Source of the DNA: Ilyomonas sp965277535
GTDB taxonomy: Bacteria; Bacteroidota; Bacteroidia; Chitinophagales; Chitinophagaceae
NCBI GenBank assembly: GCA_965277535.1
Contig: OZ255825.1
Coordinates: forward strand, 1,736,001-1,800,000
DNA: 64,000 nt
Direction of reading: 5' to 3'
Shown: one piece after another, positions 17,279-26,900 of the stretch
How the letters are laid out: each line of letters begins with the position of its first letter
Numbering within the stretch: the stretch's first letter is position 1
Program-made: the position numbers and the translations under genes
The notes under the pieces: model-generated
Databases searched by the model: none
What the model was told of the DNA's origin: nothing
Seen by the model: the letters and a program-made list of their open reading frames with translations, nothing else

Positions 17279-17316
17279 CTAAACAGTATATGCAAAAGAA
17301 TCTACTTTAGAAGTGG

Positions 17317-17335
17317 TGCAGAGATGCAATCTCTG
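17317..17335. repeat. Small hairpin after the CPBP gene
   Basis: Perfect 8-bp stem GCAGAGAT/ATCTCTGC with a GCA loop, 38 nt after the stop codon. It has no U-tract, so it is a weak terminator candidate at best. Confidence 0.4.
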
Positions 17336-17393
17336 CGCAGTGTTGTTTCATTAATGTAATAAACTACGATGAGTAAGGGGTAATCACTCGTTA

Positions 17394-17771
17394 TTAATTA
17401 AAATGCTCACTAATGTAGTTTACTAGTTTAGCATCATCCATTTTATTCGAAGTGCTTTCTTTGGCAGATGTGTTTTTAAATTGCGGCGTTTCGGAAAGAT
17501 AACTGATAAATTGTTCCTGTTCCTGGCCGGTACCGGTTACATAAACTTCTTCTGCATTCTGCATGAGGGCAGTTATCTCTTTAAAGAACTTGTGTTGTAA
17601 TGTTTTCTCCAAATTGTTAGCCTTTTTCTCATCAGAGTTATTTCCCGCGCCTTCATTCTTTATATGACCCAGCACAGTAAAGTTGTTTGCTTCGGCATCT
17701 TCCCGGCCTACTATGGTAGCATGTTGAGAATCCATCCATATACCAAATTGCTTTTTGTTTTTGTTAGACAT
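17394..17771 (-). CDS. Conserved Bacteroidota protein of unknown function
   Basis: 125 residues from the second ATG, MSNKNKKQFGIWMDSQHAT. The GIWMD opening, the central segment that would place a helix followed by EEVYVTGTGQEQEQFISYL, and the ending NYISEHF recall a small Bacteroidota family sometimes compared with the eRF1/Pelota central domain. That comparison is from memory and tentative. It has no signal peptide or membrane segment, so it is cytoplasmic. No operon partner. Confidence 0.6.
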   Translation of the reverse strand: MSNKNKKQFGIWMDSQHATIVGREDAEANNFTVLGHIKNEGAGNNSDEKKANNLEKTLQHKFFKEITALMQNAEEVYVTGTGQEQEQFISYLSETPQFKNTSAKESTSNKMDDAKLVNYISEHFN

Positions 17772-17972
17772 GATTACATAATTTAACTGCTGAAAAGACA
17801 AACGGCATACCTAAAAGAATAAGGAATGAATAAAGAAGCTATTTTAATGATAAGAGTATCACAATGTATAATTAATGAAGTCGCAAGAGTTCTTTTCAAA
17901 CAACCTTATCTCAACCTCACCAACCGTAACAGTTCCCTTTCAATATTCTTCTTTAACATCTTCTTTCTTTTT

Positions 17973-17999
17973 CGCAATGTCTCCGTTTCGGGACATTGC
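17973..17999. repeat. Inverted core of the 66-bp repeat, copy C
   Basis: On the reverse strand it reads GCAATGTCCCGAAACGGAGA and onward to CATTGCG, matching the core of copy A. With copy B, 48 bp further on, it forms an inverted pair. Confidence 0.7.
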
Positions 18000-18047
18000 A
18001 CTTTACGCTTTTGACTTCTCACAAAGTGCGGATGCGATATGTTCTGA

Positions 18048-18113
18048 CTGCTATAATCAGCACGATGATAGTGTAACGCCGCAATGTCCCGGGGCGGAGA
18101 CATTGCGGGAAAG
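18048..18113. repeat. 66-bp dispersed repeat, copy B
   Basis: Lies exactly 1700 bp after copy A in the same orientation. Differences cluster around the loop of the palindrome (GAAAC versus GGGGC) and the spacer before it. Confidence 0.75.
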
Positions 18114-18511
18114 AAGAAACATCTTTACAACCTAATAGCTTCTCAAATCTTGAAGAGCAGACTCCGCACAAAGCCCTCGTGAAAGCGTAAAGGTGCAACA
18201 TTGTGCCGAGGGCAATTGCGGAATGAACTGTGTTTCAATAAAGGCTAATTTTGATTTCAATTGTATTGAAACACTGTTCAGTCCTGGTTGCATTCGCAAC
18301 ATAGGATGACGAAACGCTGCCTTTTCAAACTGATACACTGCCATTTTTATGGGTTAACTTAAACCTGCGAGAGATGGTGCTGAAACCCAAAAAGATTATT
18401 TATATATCAGCGTAAGAAAGCATGCACGATTATAGAGTGTGTTAGAGATTGATTTTTTTGAGTGTGTTTATACGAATCGGCATACTACGCCGAGCATGGG
18501 GTTATTGATTA

Positions 18512-19189
18512 TTATGTTTTTTGCTGACTCAAACTTTCAAATTTTTCGAATTCTAATTTTAATTTCTTTCTTAAATCGGGATTGTTTCTTAATAGTCTAA
18601 ATGTTTCTTCTATATCTATATTATCGTATGGTGAATAAGTCATTGAAGAATATCCATATGATTTGATTGTATCAATAGAACTTGATGGGGCTGAGAAAAA
18701 ATCTCTTACATGTACTTTAATTTTTTTCCTTTTTATCTTATAAGTTTCATATTGAGAGTAAATATTGTCTAAGTTATAATATTCATCCTTCAGGGCAACA
18801 ATGCTGGCATATTTTTCTAAATCAGTGATAGCTGGATTTAAGTTGAGATTCGAAATCCTTTCTCTTAAATCTAAATATTTTGATGATCCCTCTAAGATTT
18901 TCGATGTTTCATCATCTGTATAATAAATCGTTACAACTAATGTAAGAATGCCGGAGACAAAAGCAGACAAAGCAGCTAAGATTTGAATGCTTTCATTGCC
19001 AAAGTACTTCACTAAAACGGAAGCTATTGCACCTGCTGAAAGGAGAGCTAAGACTCCAGATAAAACTGATAACCCTTTTTTTCTACTCGTTCTTAGGATA
19101 CCACTGCGCTGCAACATTTCTCTTTTCAGCATACAATTAAGAGCAAGCCTTCTTATTTCGTTAGTCAGGTTAGTATTATTATTTACCAT
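18512..19189 (-). CDS. Orphan two-TM SLATT-like protein
   Basis: 225 residues. Two membrane segments at about 40-60 and 68-90 are joined by a short loop, with a basic RTSRKKG stretch before the first. A cytoplasmic helical part follows (YLDLRERISNL, ALKDEYYNLDNIYSQYETYKIKRKKIK). This layout resembles SLATT effectors, membrane pore-formers found in CBASS and other nucleotide-signalling defences. No cyclase, SLOG or protease gene is adjacent, so it is an orphan if the assignment holds. Its A+T content is higher than that of the housekeeping genes. The family assignment is from layout and memory only. Confidence 0.45.
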   Translation of the reverse strand: MVNNNTNLTNEIRRLALNCMLKREMLQRSGILRTSRKKGLSVLSGVLALLSAGAIASVLVKYFGNESIQILAALSAFVSGILTLVVTIYYTDDETSKILEGSSKYLDLRERISNLNLNPAITDLEKYASIVALKDEYYNLDNIYSQYETYKIKRKKIKVHVRDFFSAPSSSIDTIKSYGYSSMTYSPYDNIDIEETFRLLRNNPDLRKKLKLEFEKFESLSQQKT

Positions 19190-19528
19190 GATAGTAAATT
19201 TATGTATTTGTGTAAAATTAAAAGATAGCTTAATTAAGTTATGTTTTTCGTTTAATTAAAAACAGTGGCATACTGTCACTCTTTTTTGTTTCAGCATTGC
19301 CTCCTAAAAGACGATGAGACAAATGAATAAATTCAATCTCAACATACTATCTACTGAATCTCATTCCTACGTGTAGTTTTTAAACTTATAAATAAAGCAT
19401 TTTATCATCCCTTTTTAAACCAATAAGGCTGACTCTCTGATCGGTGTAGTCTTCTGGACTATACCGCTTCATAAGCAAATCTTTGATTAGCCATTCAATT
19501 ATTCAATCAGATAATTTGCTTTTAATTT
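19190..19528. other. Intergenic, no confident gene
   Basis: 339 bp between the SLATT-like gene and the second toxin gene. The reverse strand has a 28-codon ORF at 19386-19472 starting MKRYSPEDYTDQRVSLIGLK, protein-like in composition but too short to call. I see no strong hairpin. Confidence 0.45.
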
Positions 19529-19819
19529 TTAATAAGGCGAGCGATTCTTTCTCATATCAAACAAACATAGCAGTTCGATTCTACTTGCAGTAAGCCGATA
19601 AAAAATGCGATTGTGTGGTTGTAATGAAAGGCTTCTAACGTTGGCCTTCTTTTGTGAAAGCTTACCAGCTTCGGGATAACGGCTTATAAATTCAACGCGT
19701 AGTTGTAGTTTATCTAAAAGTTGATAGGCAACTTTCGAGGAAAATTCCTGTAACAAATATTCATAAACAGCCTGTGTATTTTTCCTGAATCGTTTGGAAA
19801 CAACTATTTCTTTTTCCAT
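19529..19819 (-). CDS. RelE/ParE-family toxin
   Basis: 96-residue type II toxin with the RelE/ParE layout: a long N-terminal helix pair (FRKNTQAVYEYLLQEFSSKVAYQLLDKL), then the RYPEAGKL motif, RSLSLQPHNRIFYRL and the C-terminal IELLCLFDMRKN. The HNRIFYR and FDMRKN segments are typical of the group. It overlaps the upstream antitoxin gene by 16 nt, which suggests translational coupling. Confidence 0.85.
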   Translation of the reverse strand: MEKEIVVSKRFRKNTQAVYEYLLQEFSSKVAYQLLDKLQLRVEFISRYPEAGKLSQKKANVRSLSLQPHNRIFYRLTASRIELLCLFDMRKNRSPY

Positions 19820-20040
19820 TCATTCATTTCTTTTTTAAAATCATTCCATGAGGTTGTTTCATTATTATCCGTTTCTGAAATCGCATCATCCAACTCACGC
19901 CTTTGTTCTGCATTCAACTCATCCACAACATCTTTATTGTCTGCATAATATTGGATGTCTTCGGCTACCATTTGCAATACCGATTGGTCAGTAATGGTGT
20001 CAATCATTTGGTGAATCTTTGTTTTTACATCTTCGCTCAT
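19804..20040 (-). CDS. Antitoxin of the second RelE/ParE module
   Basis: 78 residues from MSEDVKTKIHQMIDTI; the longer frame upstream is hydrophobic and improbable. It is strongly acidic with helices (DQSVLQMVAEDIQYYADN, LNAEQRRELDDAI) and ends SWNDFKKEMNEWKKK, the part expected to wrap the toxin. The assignment rests on the overlap with the toxin gene and this general form. Confidence 0.75.
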   Translation of the reverse strand: MSEDVKTKIHQMIDTITDQSVLQMVAEDIQYYADNKDVVDELNAEQRRELDDAISETDNNETTSWNDFKKEMNEWKKK

Positions 20041-20215
20041 ACATTTTCTTTTGTAAAATAAAAATAAGGAAAGCAACGCTTACTCTGATAACCATTTTAC
20101 GAGCACACTTCCAATTGTCATGTACATTTATATCCTTATATCCAATCTCCCAAACCTTAACACTTCCCTCTCACCCAAAACAATTAACTCATTCTCCCAC
20201 ACCAAAAATTTCCAG

Positions 20216-20223
20216 TACCTTCG
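20216..20223 (+). promoter_or_regulatory. Near-consensus -7 box TACCTTCG upstream of fusA
   Basis: One mismatch to TAnnTTTG, 31 nt before the ATG. It is the best promoter candidate for fusA, which here is separated from the rpsL-rpsG-tuf cluster. Confidence 0.4.
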
Positions 20224-20254
20224 CGAACTCAAAATTTAGTAAAAGAAGACCTTT

Positions 20255-22405
20255 ATGGCGGACTTAAAGTATCAACGCAATTTCGGGATTGCTGCGCACA
20301 TTGATGCGGGCAAAACCACCACTACCGAGCGTATCCTGCGCTACACCGGTATGATTCATAAAATTGGTGAAGTGCACGAAGGTGCAGCTACCACCGACTG
20401 GATGGAGCAGGAGAAAGAAAGAGGCATTACCATCACCTCGGCTGCCGTAAGCTGCCAATGGAAATTTCCAACCGTAAAAGGAAAGGATACACCAGAAACA
20501 AAAAGCTATTATTTTAATATCATTGATACGCCGGGCCACGTGGATTTTACCATTGAGGTAGAGCGTAGTATGCGTGTGCTGGATGGCTTGATTGCCCTGT
20601 TCTCTGCTGTTGACGGCGTAGAGCCGCAAAGCGAAACTGTTTGGCGCCAGGCTAACCGTTATAAAGTTCCGCGCATTGGTTTCGTGAATAAAATGGACCG
20701 CAGCGGTGCCGACTTTTTAATGGTGGTGCAGCAGATTAAAGACATGCTGGGTGCGAAAGCCGTTCCGCTACAGTTGCCGATTGGCGCTGAAGACGACTTT
20801 AAAGGTGTGGTAGATTTGGTTAAAATGAAAGGCGTTATCTGGCACATGGAAACAGAAGGCATGACCTTCGATGAAATAGAAGTGCCCGCCGATATGCTGG
20901 AAGAAGCGCAGGAATGGAGACAAAATCTGATTGAAGCCGTTGCTGAATATGACGACAAGCTGTTAGAGAAATTCTTTGACGACCCGAACACCATTACGGA
21001 AGCTGAAATTCATGAAGCAATACGCAAAGCTTGTATTGATTTAAGCATTGTGCCGATGATGTGCGGTTCTTCGTTCAAAAACAAAGGCGTGCAAACCGCG
21101 CTGGATGGAGTTTGCCGTTACCTGCCCGGCCCGTTGGACATTGAAGATACCGTGGGCACAAACCCTGACACCGGTGCTGAAGAAGTGCGTAAGACCGACC
21201 CGAAAGCTCCGTTTGCAGCATTGGCGTTTAAAATTATGACCGATCCGTTTGTAGGTCGTCTGGCGTTCTTCCGTTGTTATAGCGGTCATCTCGATTCTGG
21301 TTCTTATGTATTGAACGTAAGAAGCGGTAAAAAAGAGCGCATCAGCCGCATCATGAAGATGTTTGCAAATAAGCAGAATCCGATTGATTTTATAGAAGCT
21401 GGTGATATTGCAGCTGCGGTTGGTTTTAAAGAAATTAAAACCGGCGATACGCTGTGCGACGAAAATCATCCCATTGCTTTGGAAAACATGTTTATTCCTG
21501 AGCCTGTTATCGCTGTTGCTGTGGAACCAAAAACACAGGCCGACGTTGATAAAATGGGTATGGCTATCTCGAAATTAGTAGAAGAAGATCCAACCTTGCG
21601 TGTAAATACCGATGAAGAAACAGGTCAAACTATTCTTCGTGGTATGGGCGAGTTGCACCTTGAAATCATCATTGACCGTATGCGTCGTGAGTTTAAGGTG
21701 GAAGTAAACCAGGGTGCGCCGCAGGTGGCTTATAAAGAAGCGTTTGGTAAAACCATCGAGCACCGCGAAGTGCTGAAAAAGCAATCGGGTGGTCGTGGTA
21801 AGTTTGCCGACATTCAGTTTGAATTTGGTCCTGCCGATGAAGAATGGATGAAAGAAAACGAAGGCAAGCATTTCCAGTTTGTGAATGATTTGTTTGGCGG
21901 TTCTATTCCTAAGGAATTTGTACCGGCAATCAGCAAAGGTTTTGAAACTGCAATGACGACTGGTGTATTAGCTGGTTACCCTGTGAATAACATGAAAGTA
22001 CGTGTATATGATGGTAGCTACCATGATGTGGACTCTGATGCCATGTCGTTTGAATTGTGTGCCCGCTCTGGTTTCCGCGAAGCAGGTCGCAAAGCGAAAC
22101 CAACATTATTAGAACCAATCATGAGAGTGGAAGTGTTAACACCAGACCAATACATGGGTGATGTTACCGGCGATTTAAACCGTCGCCGGGGTATGCTGGA
22201 AGGCATGGACAGCCGTGCCAACCTGCAGGTAATTAAAGCCAAAGTTCCGCTGAGCGAAATGTTTGGTTATGTTACCCAATTGCGTTCCCTATCATCAGGT
22301 CGTGCAACATCTACCATGGAGTTCAGTCATTATGCACCGGCTCCGAACAACATTGCTGAAGAAGTAGTTGCGAAGAGCAAAGGCAAAGTGAAAGTGGAAG
22401 ATTAA
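20255..22405 (+). CDS. fusA: Elongation factor G
   Basis: Translocation GTPase of translation, 716 residues. The G1 loop is AHIDAGKTTTTERIL, followed by the switch region with RGITITSAA, DTPGHVDF and NKMDRSGAD. Domains II-V follow, with RGMGELHLEIIIDR and a C-terminal MFGYVTQLRSLSSGR. Full length and intact. It stands alone with its own terminator. Bacteroidota may carry more than one EF-G, so this could be the main or a secondary copy; the sequence looks canonical. Confidence 0.96.
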   Translation: MADLKYQRNFGIAAHIDAGKTTTTERILRYTGMIHKIGEVHEGAATTDWMEQEKERGITITSAAVSCQWKFPTVKGKDTPETKSYYFNIIDTPGHVDFTIEVERSMRVLDGLIALFSAVDGVEPQSETVWRQANRYKVPRIGFVNKMDRSGADFLMVVQQIKDMLGAKAVPLQLPIGAEDDFKGVVDLVKMKGVIWHMETEGMTFDEIEVPADMLEEAQEWRQNLIEAVAEYDDKLLEKFFDDPNTITEAEIHEAIRKACIDLSIVPMMCGSSFKNKGVQTALDGVCRYLPGPLDIEDTVGTNPDTGAEEVRKTDPKAPFAALAFKIMTDPFVGRLAFFRCYSGHLDSGSYVLNVRSGKKERISRIMKMFANKQNPIDFIEAGDIAAAVGFKEIKTGDTLCDENHPIALENMFIPEPVIAVAVEPKTQADVDKMGMAISKLVEEDPTLRVNTDEETGQTILRGMGELHLEIIIDRMRREFKVEVNQGAPQVAYKEAFGKTIEHREVLKKQSGGRGKFADIQFEFGPADEEWMKENEGKHFQFVNDLFGGSIPKEFVPAISKGFETAMTTGVLAGYPVNNMKVRVYDGSYHDVDSDAMSFELCARSGFREAGRKAKPTLLEPIMRVEVLTPDQYMGDVTGDLNRRRGMLEGMDSRANLQVIKAKVPLSEMFGYVTQLRSLSSGRATSTMEFSHYAPAPNNIAEEVVAKSKGKVKVED

Positions 22406-22425
22406 TTTTAATGATCTTTTTATAA

Positions 22426-22460
22426 AAAAGCCCGTTCAAATATTGAACGGGCTTTTGTTT
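22426..22460 (+). terminator. Intrinsic terminator of fusA
   Basis: Stem AAAAGCCCGTTCAA/TTGAACGGGCTTTT (22426-22439 with 22443-22456) with a 3-nt loop, then GTTTTTGC. It starts 21 nt after the stop. A close copy ends the next gene. Confidence 0.9.
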
Positions 22461-22503
22461 TTGCACAAATTTTATATTTGGAGATTACAAACTTTTCATA
22501 CTT

Positions 22504-23049
22504 ATGAAAATGATTTTTGTTTTCATCTCTTTTCTTTTTGTAAAAGATATTTCTGCACAAACAGATACGGGCAAAGTGATTCTTGACAGAAAGTTGTTGT
22601 GGTCAGATTTTATGGGCGAAGTAGACAAAAGCTCAACCTTTTCAGCGATGACTTATTGGTCTGTTAAATTTAGTTATCATGCGAAGTGGCATCAATCGGA
22701 TACGGCTTTTATAACCTTTACTATTCTCCCTCGTTTTGAAAACAAATCCTGGGTAAAACAAAATTTAAAATCTGATGAACTACTACAACACGAACAGGGG
22801 CATTATGACCTTGCTATTATTTGTGCTGAAATGATGAAAGAAAAGTTTGCGTCTTTCACATTCTTTAAAAGTGATTATGCGCAAAAAACAGATTCTATTT
22901 TTCAATCTACTCTACAACTGGTAAAACAAATCGAATTACAATATGATGCAGAAACAAATCACATGTTGAACCGCGAGGAGCAAAAGAAATGGAATGGCAA
23001 TATTAAAAACTTATTGGCAAAAGTTCCAGACATCAATCATGACAGATAA
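22504..23049 (+). CDS. DUF922-type secreted putative metalloprotease
   Basis: 181 residues with an N-terminal signal peptide ending at ISAQ. The segment LLQHEQGHYDLAIICAEMM contains HEQGH, an HExxH zinc-protease motif, at the position where DUF922 proteins carry it. The protein is otherwise short and shows WSDFMGEVDKSS and other Trp-rich patches. It is probably periplasmic or surface-exposed. Proteolytic activity is inferred from the motif. Confidence 0.72.
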   Translation: MKMIFVFISFLFVKDISAQTDTGKVILDRKLLWSDFMGEVDKSSTFSAMTYWSVKFSYHAKWHQSDTAFITFTILPRFENKSWVKQNLKSDELLQHEQGHYDLAIICAEMMKEKFASFTFFKSDYAQKTDSIFQSTLQLVKQIELQYDAETNHMLNREEQKKWNGNIKNLLAKVPDINHDR

Positions 23050-23077
23050 CCGTTGAAAATTTAAGTATTGTTACGTA

Positions 23078-23110
23078 CCCGTTCAACATTTGAATGGGCT
23101 TTTGTTTTTG
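23078..23110 (+). terminator. Intrinsic terminator of the DUF922 gene
   Basis: Stem CCCGTTCAA/TTGAATGGG with one G-U pair and a CAT loop, followed by CTTTTGTTTTTG. Across 39 nt it matches the fusA terminator at 35 positions, including the trailing GCACAAA. Confidence 0.8.
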
Positions 23111-23341
23111 CACAAAAACAAACATTGATGCATTGGCTTTGAAGCTTCACATTTCGGCGTGTGGGGACACACGCCGATAGAGTCTCTACCGGATGGTGTC
23201 CCTACCATACGGAACAAGGTTGAACCTTATTAAAATAGTTATGTTACATTGTATTGATAGTGTTGCTTAACTAAGATAACTTTTTGTGCAAAAACAAAAG
23301 CAGCATTGTGACGTTGAATTCACTGTTTTTACATTCTCTCA

Positions 23342-23379
23342 CTTCAGCATTTACACAGAATTGTTCTTTACGTTTGTTC
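23342..23379. repeat. 38-bp direct repeat, copy 1
   Basis: The first 22 bp (CTTCAGCATTTACACAGAAT and TG) are identical to 27023-27044, and 35 of 38 positions match overall. It includes a TACGTTTG promoter-type box (23369-23376) but no gene starts after it on this strand. Confidence 0.75.
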
Positions 23380-23475
23380 AAAAAACATTCGTAGAAAAGC
23401 ACCATTTTTTAAACAAAAACAAACGATCCTTAGCGGCTCCGCTGGTAAGCAAATATTTTAGCAATCGTCAAAGCG

Positions 23476-23949
23476 CTACTTCTTATTTTGATCTACTGTT
23501 CCGTAATAAGAAATCGCCTGTTTGCTGGTGGGTGTTACCTGTAAAGTTGCATAGCCTTTTTTGGAAACGTTCAAATACATCTGTTGCACATCCGATCTGT
23601 CTTTTAATTTGATGACAACCATGTAACGTCCTTTTTTCTGTGGCAAAACTGAATAATCAAAATGATACGAAACAAAATGCAAGCCTGCATCCGATGGATT
23701 GATGGGCGCAACGTAAGCCACGCCGAAATAAGGCAAATTGCAAAGCAGCGTATCATTGCGAAGCGTGAGCATGTAAAGCGAAGTGAGATTTACCTGCCTG
23801 CCCGACATAGGCTGTGCATATTGCGCCGTAAAGGAATACTGTTTGGAATTGAGCAAACTTTGCATGTCTTGCGATGATTGCTGTGCCAAAGTATGGCCGG
23901 CACCCGTTAACAGAATAAATAAAAGGATTACAGAACATTTATTTTTCAA
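23476..23949 (-). CDS. DUF4251 lipoprotein-like secreted protein
   Basis: DUF4251 family member of Bacteroidota, function unknown. I prefer a TTG start at 23947-23949 because it gives a clean signal peptide (KNKCSVILLFILLTGAGHTLAQ) and 157 residues. An ATG start at 24012 would add 21 residues and overlap the divergent RND gene. The FTAQYAQPMSGRQVNLTS and NLPYFGVAYVAP segments are typical of the family. Likely periplasmic or outer-membrane associated. Confidence 0.75.
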   Translation of the reverse strand: MKNKCSVILLFILLTGAGHTLAQQSSQDMQSLLNSKQYSFTAQYAQPMSGRQVNLTSLYMLTLRNDTLLCNLPYFGVAYVAPINPSDAGLHFVSYHFDYSVLPQKKGRYMVVIKLKDRSDVQQMYLNVSKKGYATLQVTPTSKQAISYYGTVDQNKK

Positions 23950-23959
23950 ATAAAAAGGA

Positions 23960-26900
23960 ATGCGCAATTTTTTCACTACATACAAAAATCCGGTAACTGT
24001 TCTCATCGTCATTATTTTATTAGGCGGAGCATTCGCTTACAGCAAAATGCAAACCGCTTTGTTTCCTGAAATCACGTTTCCAAAAATAAAAATCATTGCT
24101 GATGCCGGCGAGCAACCCGTAAGCAAAATGATGATTACGGTTACACGCCAACTGGAAGCTGCCATCAAACAAATTCCTGATTTGCAAACGGTGCGCAGCA
24201 CCACCAGTCGTGGCTCTTGCGAGTTGTCAGCATTTCTCAACTGGGATGCTGATGTGAACCTTGCGCAGCAACGCATCGAATCAAAAATCAGCGAGATCCG
24301 CAACACACTTCCTGCCGGTGTAAATATAACGGTGGAACGAATGAATCCTTCGATTTTGCCCGTAATTGGCTATTCATTAGAAAGTGCAAACCGCTCTCCC
24401 ATTGATATGAAAATGCTGGCTTTATATACGATAAAGCCTTACCTGTCGCGGGTTTCAGGTGTTGCCGATGTGCGCGTAATTGGCGGCAAAACCAAAGAAT
24501 ATGAACTGTTGCTCAATCAGCAAAAAATGAATGCGCTGGGCATCACGCCCGATGCCATCAATGCCTCGTTAAGCCAAAATAATTTTATACAATCCAACGG
24601 TTATCTGAATGATTACCGGCAGATGTATCTCACCGTTACTGATGCTTCGGTGAACTCGCTCGAACAATTGCAAAACGTAGTGTTAAGCAATAACAGCAGG
24701 CGCATTGTTTTATTAAAAGACATTGCTGACATTCAAATCAAAGACGCGAAAGAGTATGTAAAAATAAACGCTAACGGGCGCGAAGGCTTGCTGCTTGCTA
24801 TCATCAAACAGCCCAATGCCAATCTCATCCAGCTTTCGGATGAAATGAAGATTGAGGTAAATAATTTAAGAAAAATATTACCCAAAGATGTTCTCATCAA
24901 ACCCTATTATGTACAAGCCGATTTTGTAAACGATGCCATTAAAAGTGTTACCGACAGTTTGTGGATCGGATTGTTGCTGGCCATCGTTGTTGCTATTTTA
25001 TTTCTTCGTTCGCTTAAAGCCAGCAGCGTGATTTTGATAACAATTCCAGTTACTTTGTTTCTTACGCTCATTGTGTTGTATGCCACGAATCAAACTTTAA
25101 ACATCATGACGCTTGGCGCCATTGCCGCAGCCATTGGTTTGATAATAGACGATGCCATTGTGGTGGTGGAACAAATCCATCGCACGCACGAAGAACATCC
25201 CGGCGAGCCTTCGCTAACGCTGGTGCAGAAAGCTGTGAATTACTTGTTTCCTGCAATGGTGAGTTCCTCGTTAAGCACCATTGTTATCTTCCTTCCATTT
25301 GTGCTGATGAGCGGTGTGGCGGGTGCTTACTTTAAAGTAATGACCAACACCATGATTGTTACGTTGGTGTGTTCATTTTTTGTTACGTGGCTTGCATTGC
25401 CGGTGATCTATTTATTGCTCTCGAAGAGCAGTCCCAAAAAAGGGGCAAAACAAAAAGCGCATCCGGTTCATCGCCAAAAATGGGTTTCGTTTTTCATTCA
25501 TCGTTCTTATATCTCGTTTGGTTTTGCCGCTATTTTAATCGCAGCCGTTGTATTGATTTTGCCTCGGTTACAAACCGGTTTTTTACCCGAAATGGATGAA
25601 GGCAGCATTGTGCTCGATTACACTTCGCCGCCGGGAACATCGCTTGCCGAAACTGACCGGATGTTGCAGCAGATTGAAAAAGAGATTGTAAAAATTCCTG
25701 AAGTAGAAGCCTATTCGCGACGCACCGGAACGCAAATGGGTTTCTTTATTACGGAACCAAATACGGGTGATTATTTGATTCAATTAAAAAAAGCCAGAAG
25801 CCGCAGTACCGATGAAGTGATTGCCGACATCCGCAAACAGATAGAAACCTCACAACCCGCGCTGCGTGTGGATTTCGGACAGGTGATAAGCGATATGCTG
25901 GGCGATTTAATGACATCTGTTCAACCCATTGAAATCAAAATTTTTGGGCCTGATCAAACGAGGTTGCAAGATCTTTCCAGACAAGTAGCCGATGCCGTAA
26001 CCAAAGTAAGCGGCACAGCAGATGTGTTCAACGGCATTACCATTGCTGGCCCTTACATCAACATACAACCTAATGGCGTCAATCTTGCGCAGTTTGACAT
26101 TACACCAGCCAATTTACAATACCAGTTGCAAACGGCTTTGGAAGGCAATGTGGTAGGCAGCGTTTACGACCCGCAACAACTCAGCAATATCCGCATGTTG
26201 TATCCAAACAACCGAACGGTGAGTTTAGACCAAATCAAACAACTACCCATCTTTTTACCGAATGGACAGTTACAACCCATTGGTACTTTGGCCAATGTAA
26301 GGGTTACCACCGGCGATGCCGAAATTCAACGCGAGGACATGCAAAACATGGGCGTTGTAACGGCACGCTTAGACAACCGCGATTTGGGCAGCGCTATCAA
26401 AGACATTCAGAAAAATGTACAAAAACAAATCTCTCTGCCGCAAGGTTATAGCATTGTGTATGGCGGCGCGTATGCCGACCAGCAACAATCGTTTCATGAG
26501 TTGCTGATTATCCTGCTTACATCAAGTCTGCTGGTGTTTGGTGTGATCCTTTTTATGTTTAAAGATTTTCGCATTGCGTTGGTTGTTTTAACCGTTGCGG
26601 TGCTGGGCATTTCCGGCAGTTATATGGCGTTATATTTAACCAACACGCCGCTGAATGTGGGCAGCTATACAGGTTTGATTATGATTGTGGGCATCATAGC
26701 CGAGAATGCCATTTTTACGTTTTTACAATTCAATGAATCATTGAAAGAAACCGGCAATGCAGACAGTGCTGTTGTGTATGCTATTTCAACAAGATTGCGT
26801 CCCAAACTGATGACGGCGTTGGGCGCCATCATTGCGTTGCTACCTATTGCTTTAGGCATTGGAACAGGTGCGCAGTTACACCAACCACTTGCCATTGCGG

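Larger units (their letters stand above)
17772..18511. other. 740-bp intergenic region of repeats and hairpins
   Basis: Contains an inverted 27-bp core of the 66-bp repeat (17973-17999), the full copy B (18048-18113) and a 16-bp inverted repeat with one mismatch (18225-18240 with 18264-18279). The short open frames here run through these palindromes and show no protein-like features, so I call no gene. Confidence 0.6.
23050..23475. other. Intergenic region with terminator, hairpins and orphan promoter copy
   Basis: From left to right: a terminator (23078-23110), a head-to-head pair of GCAAAAACAAA boxes forming a perfect palindrome (23101-23122), a 9-bp hairpin CGGCGTGTG/CACACGCCG (23155-23176), a second hairpin around CCGGATGGT/ACCATACGG (23189-23212), another box (23288-23298) and a 38-bp copy of the later PepSY-operon promoter region (23342-23379). 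No gene is seen. Confidence 0.6.

Noticed and set aside
18132..18344. 70-codon ORF on the reverse strand
   Set aside because: It reads through a palindrome (18225-18279); composition and lack of context argue against a gene.
19386..19472. 28-codon ORF MKRYSPEDYTDQRVSLIGLK...
   Set aside because: Protein-like but too short and without support from context or a ribosome site.
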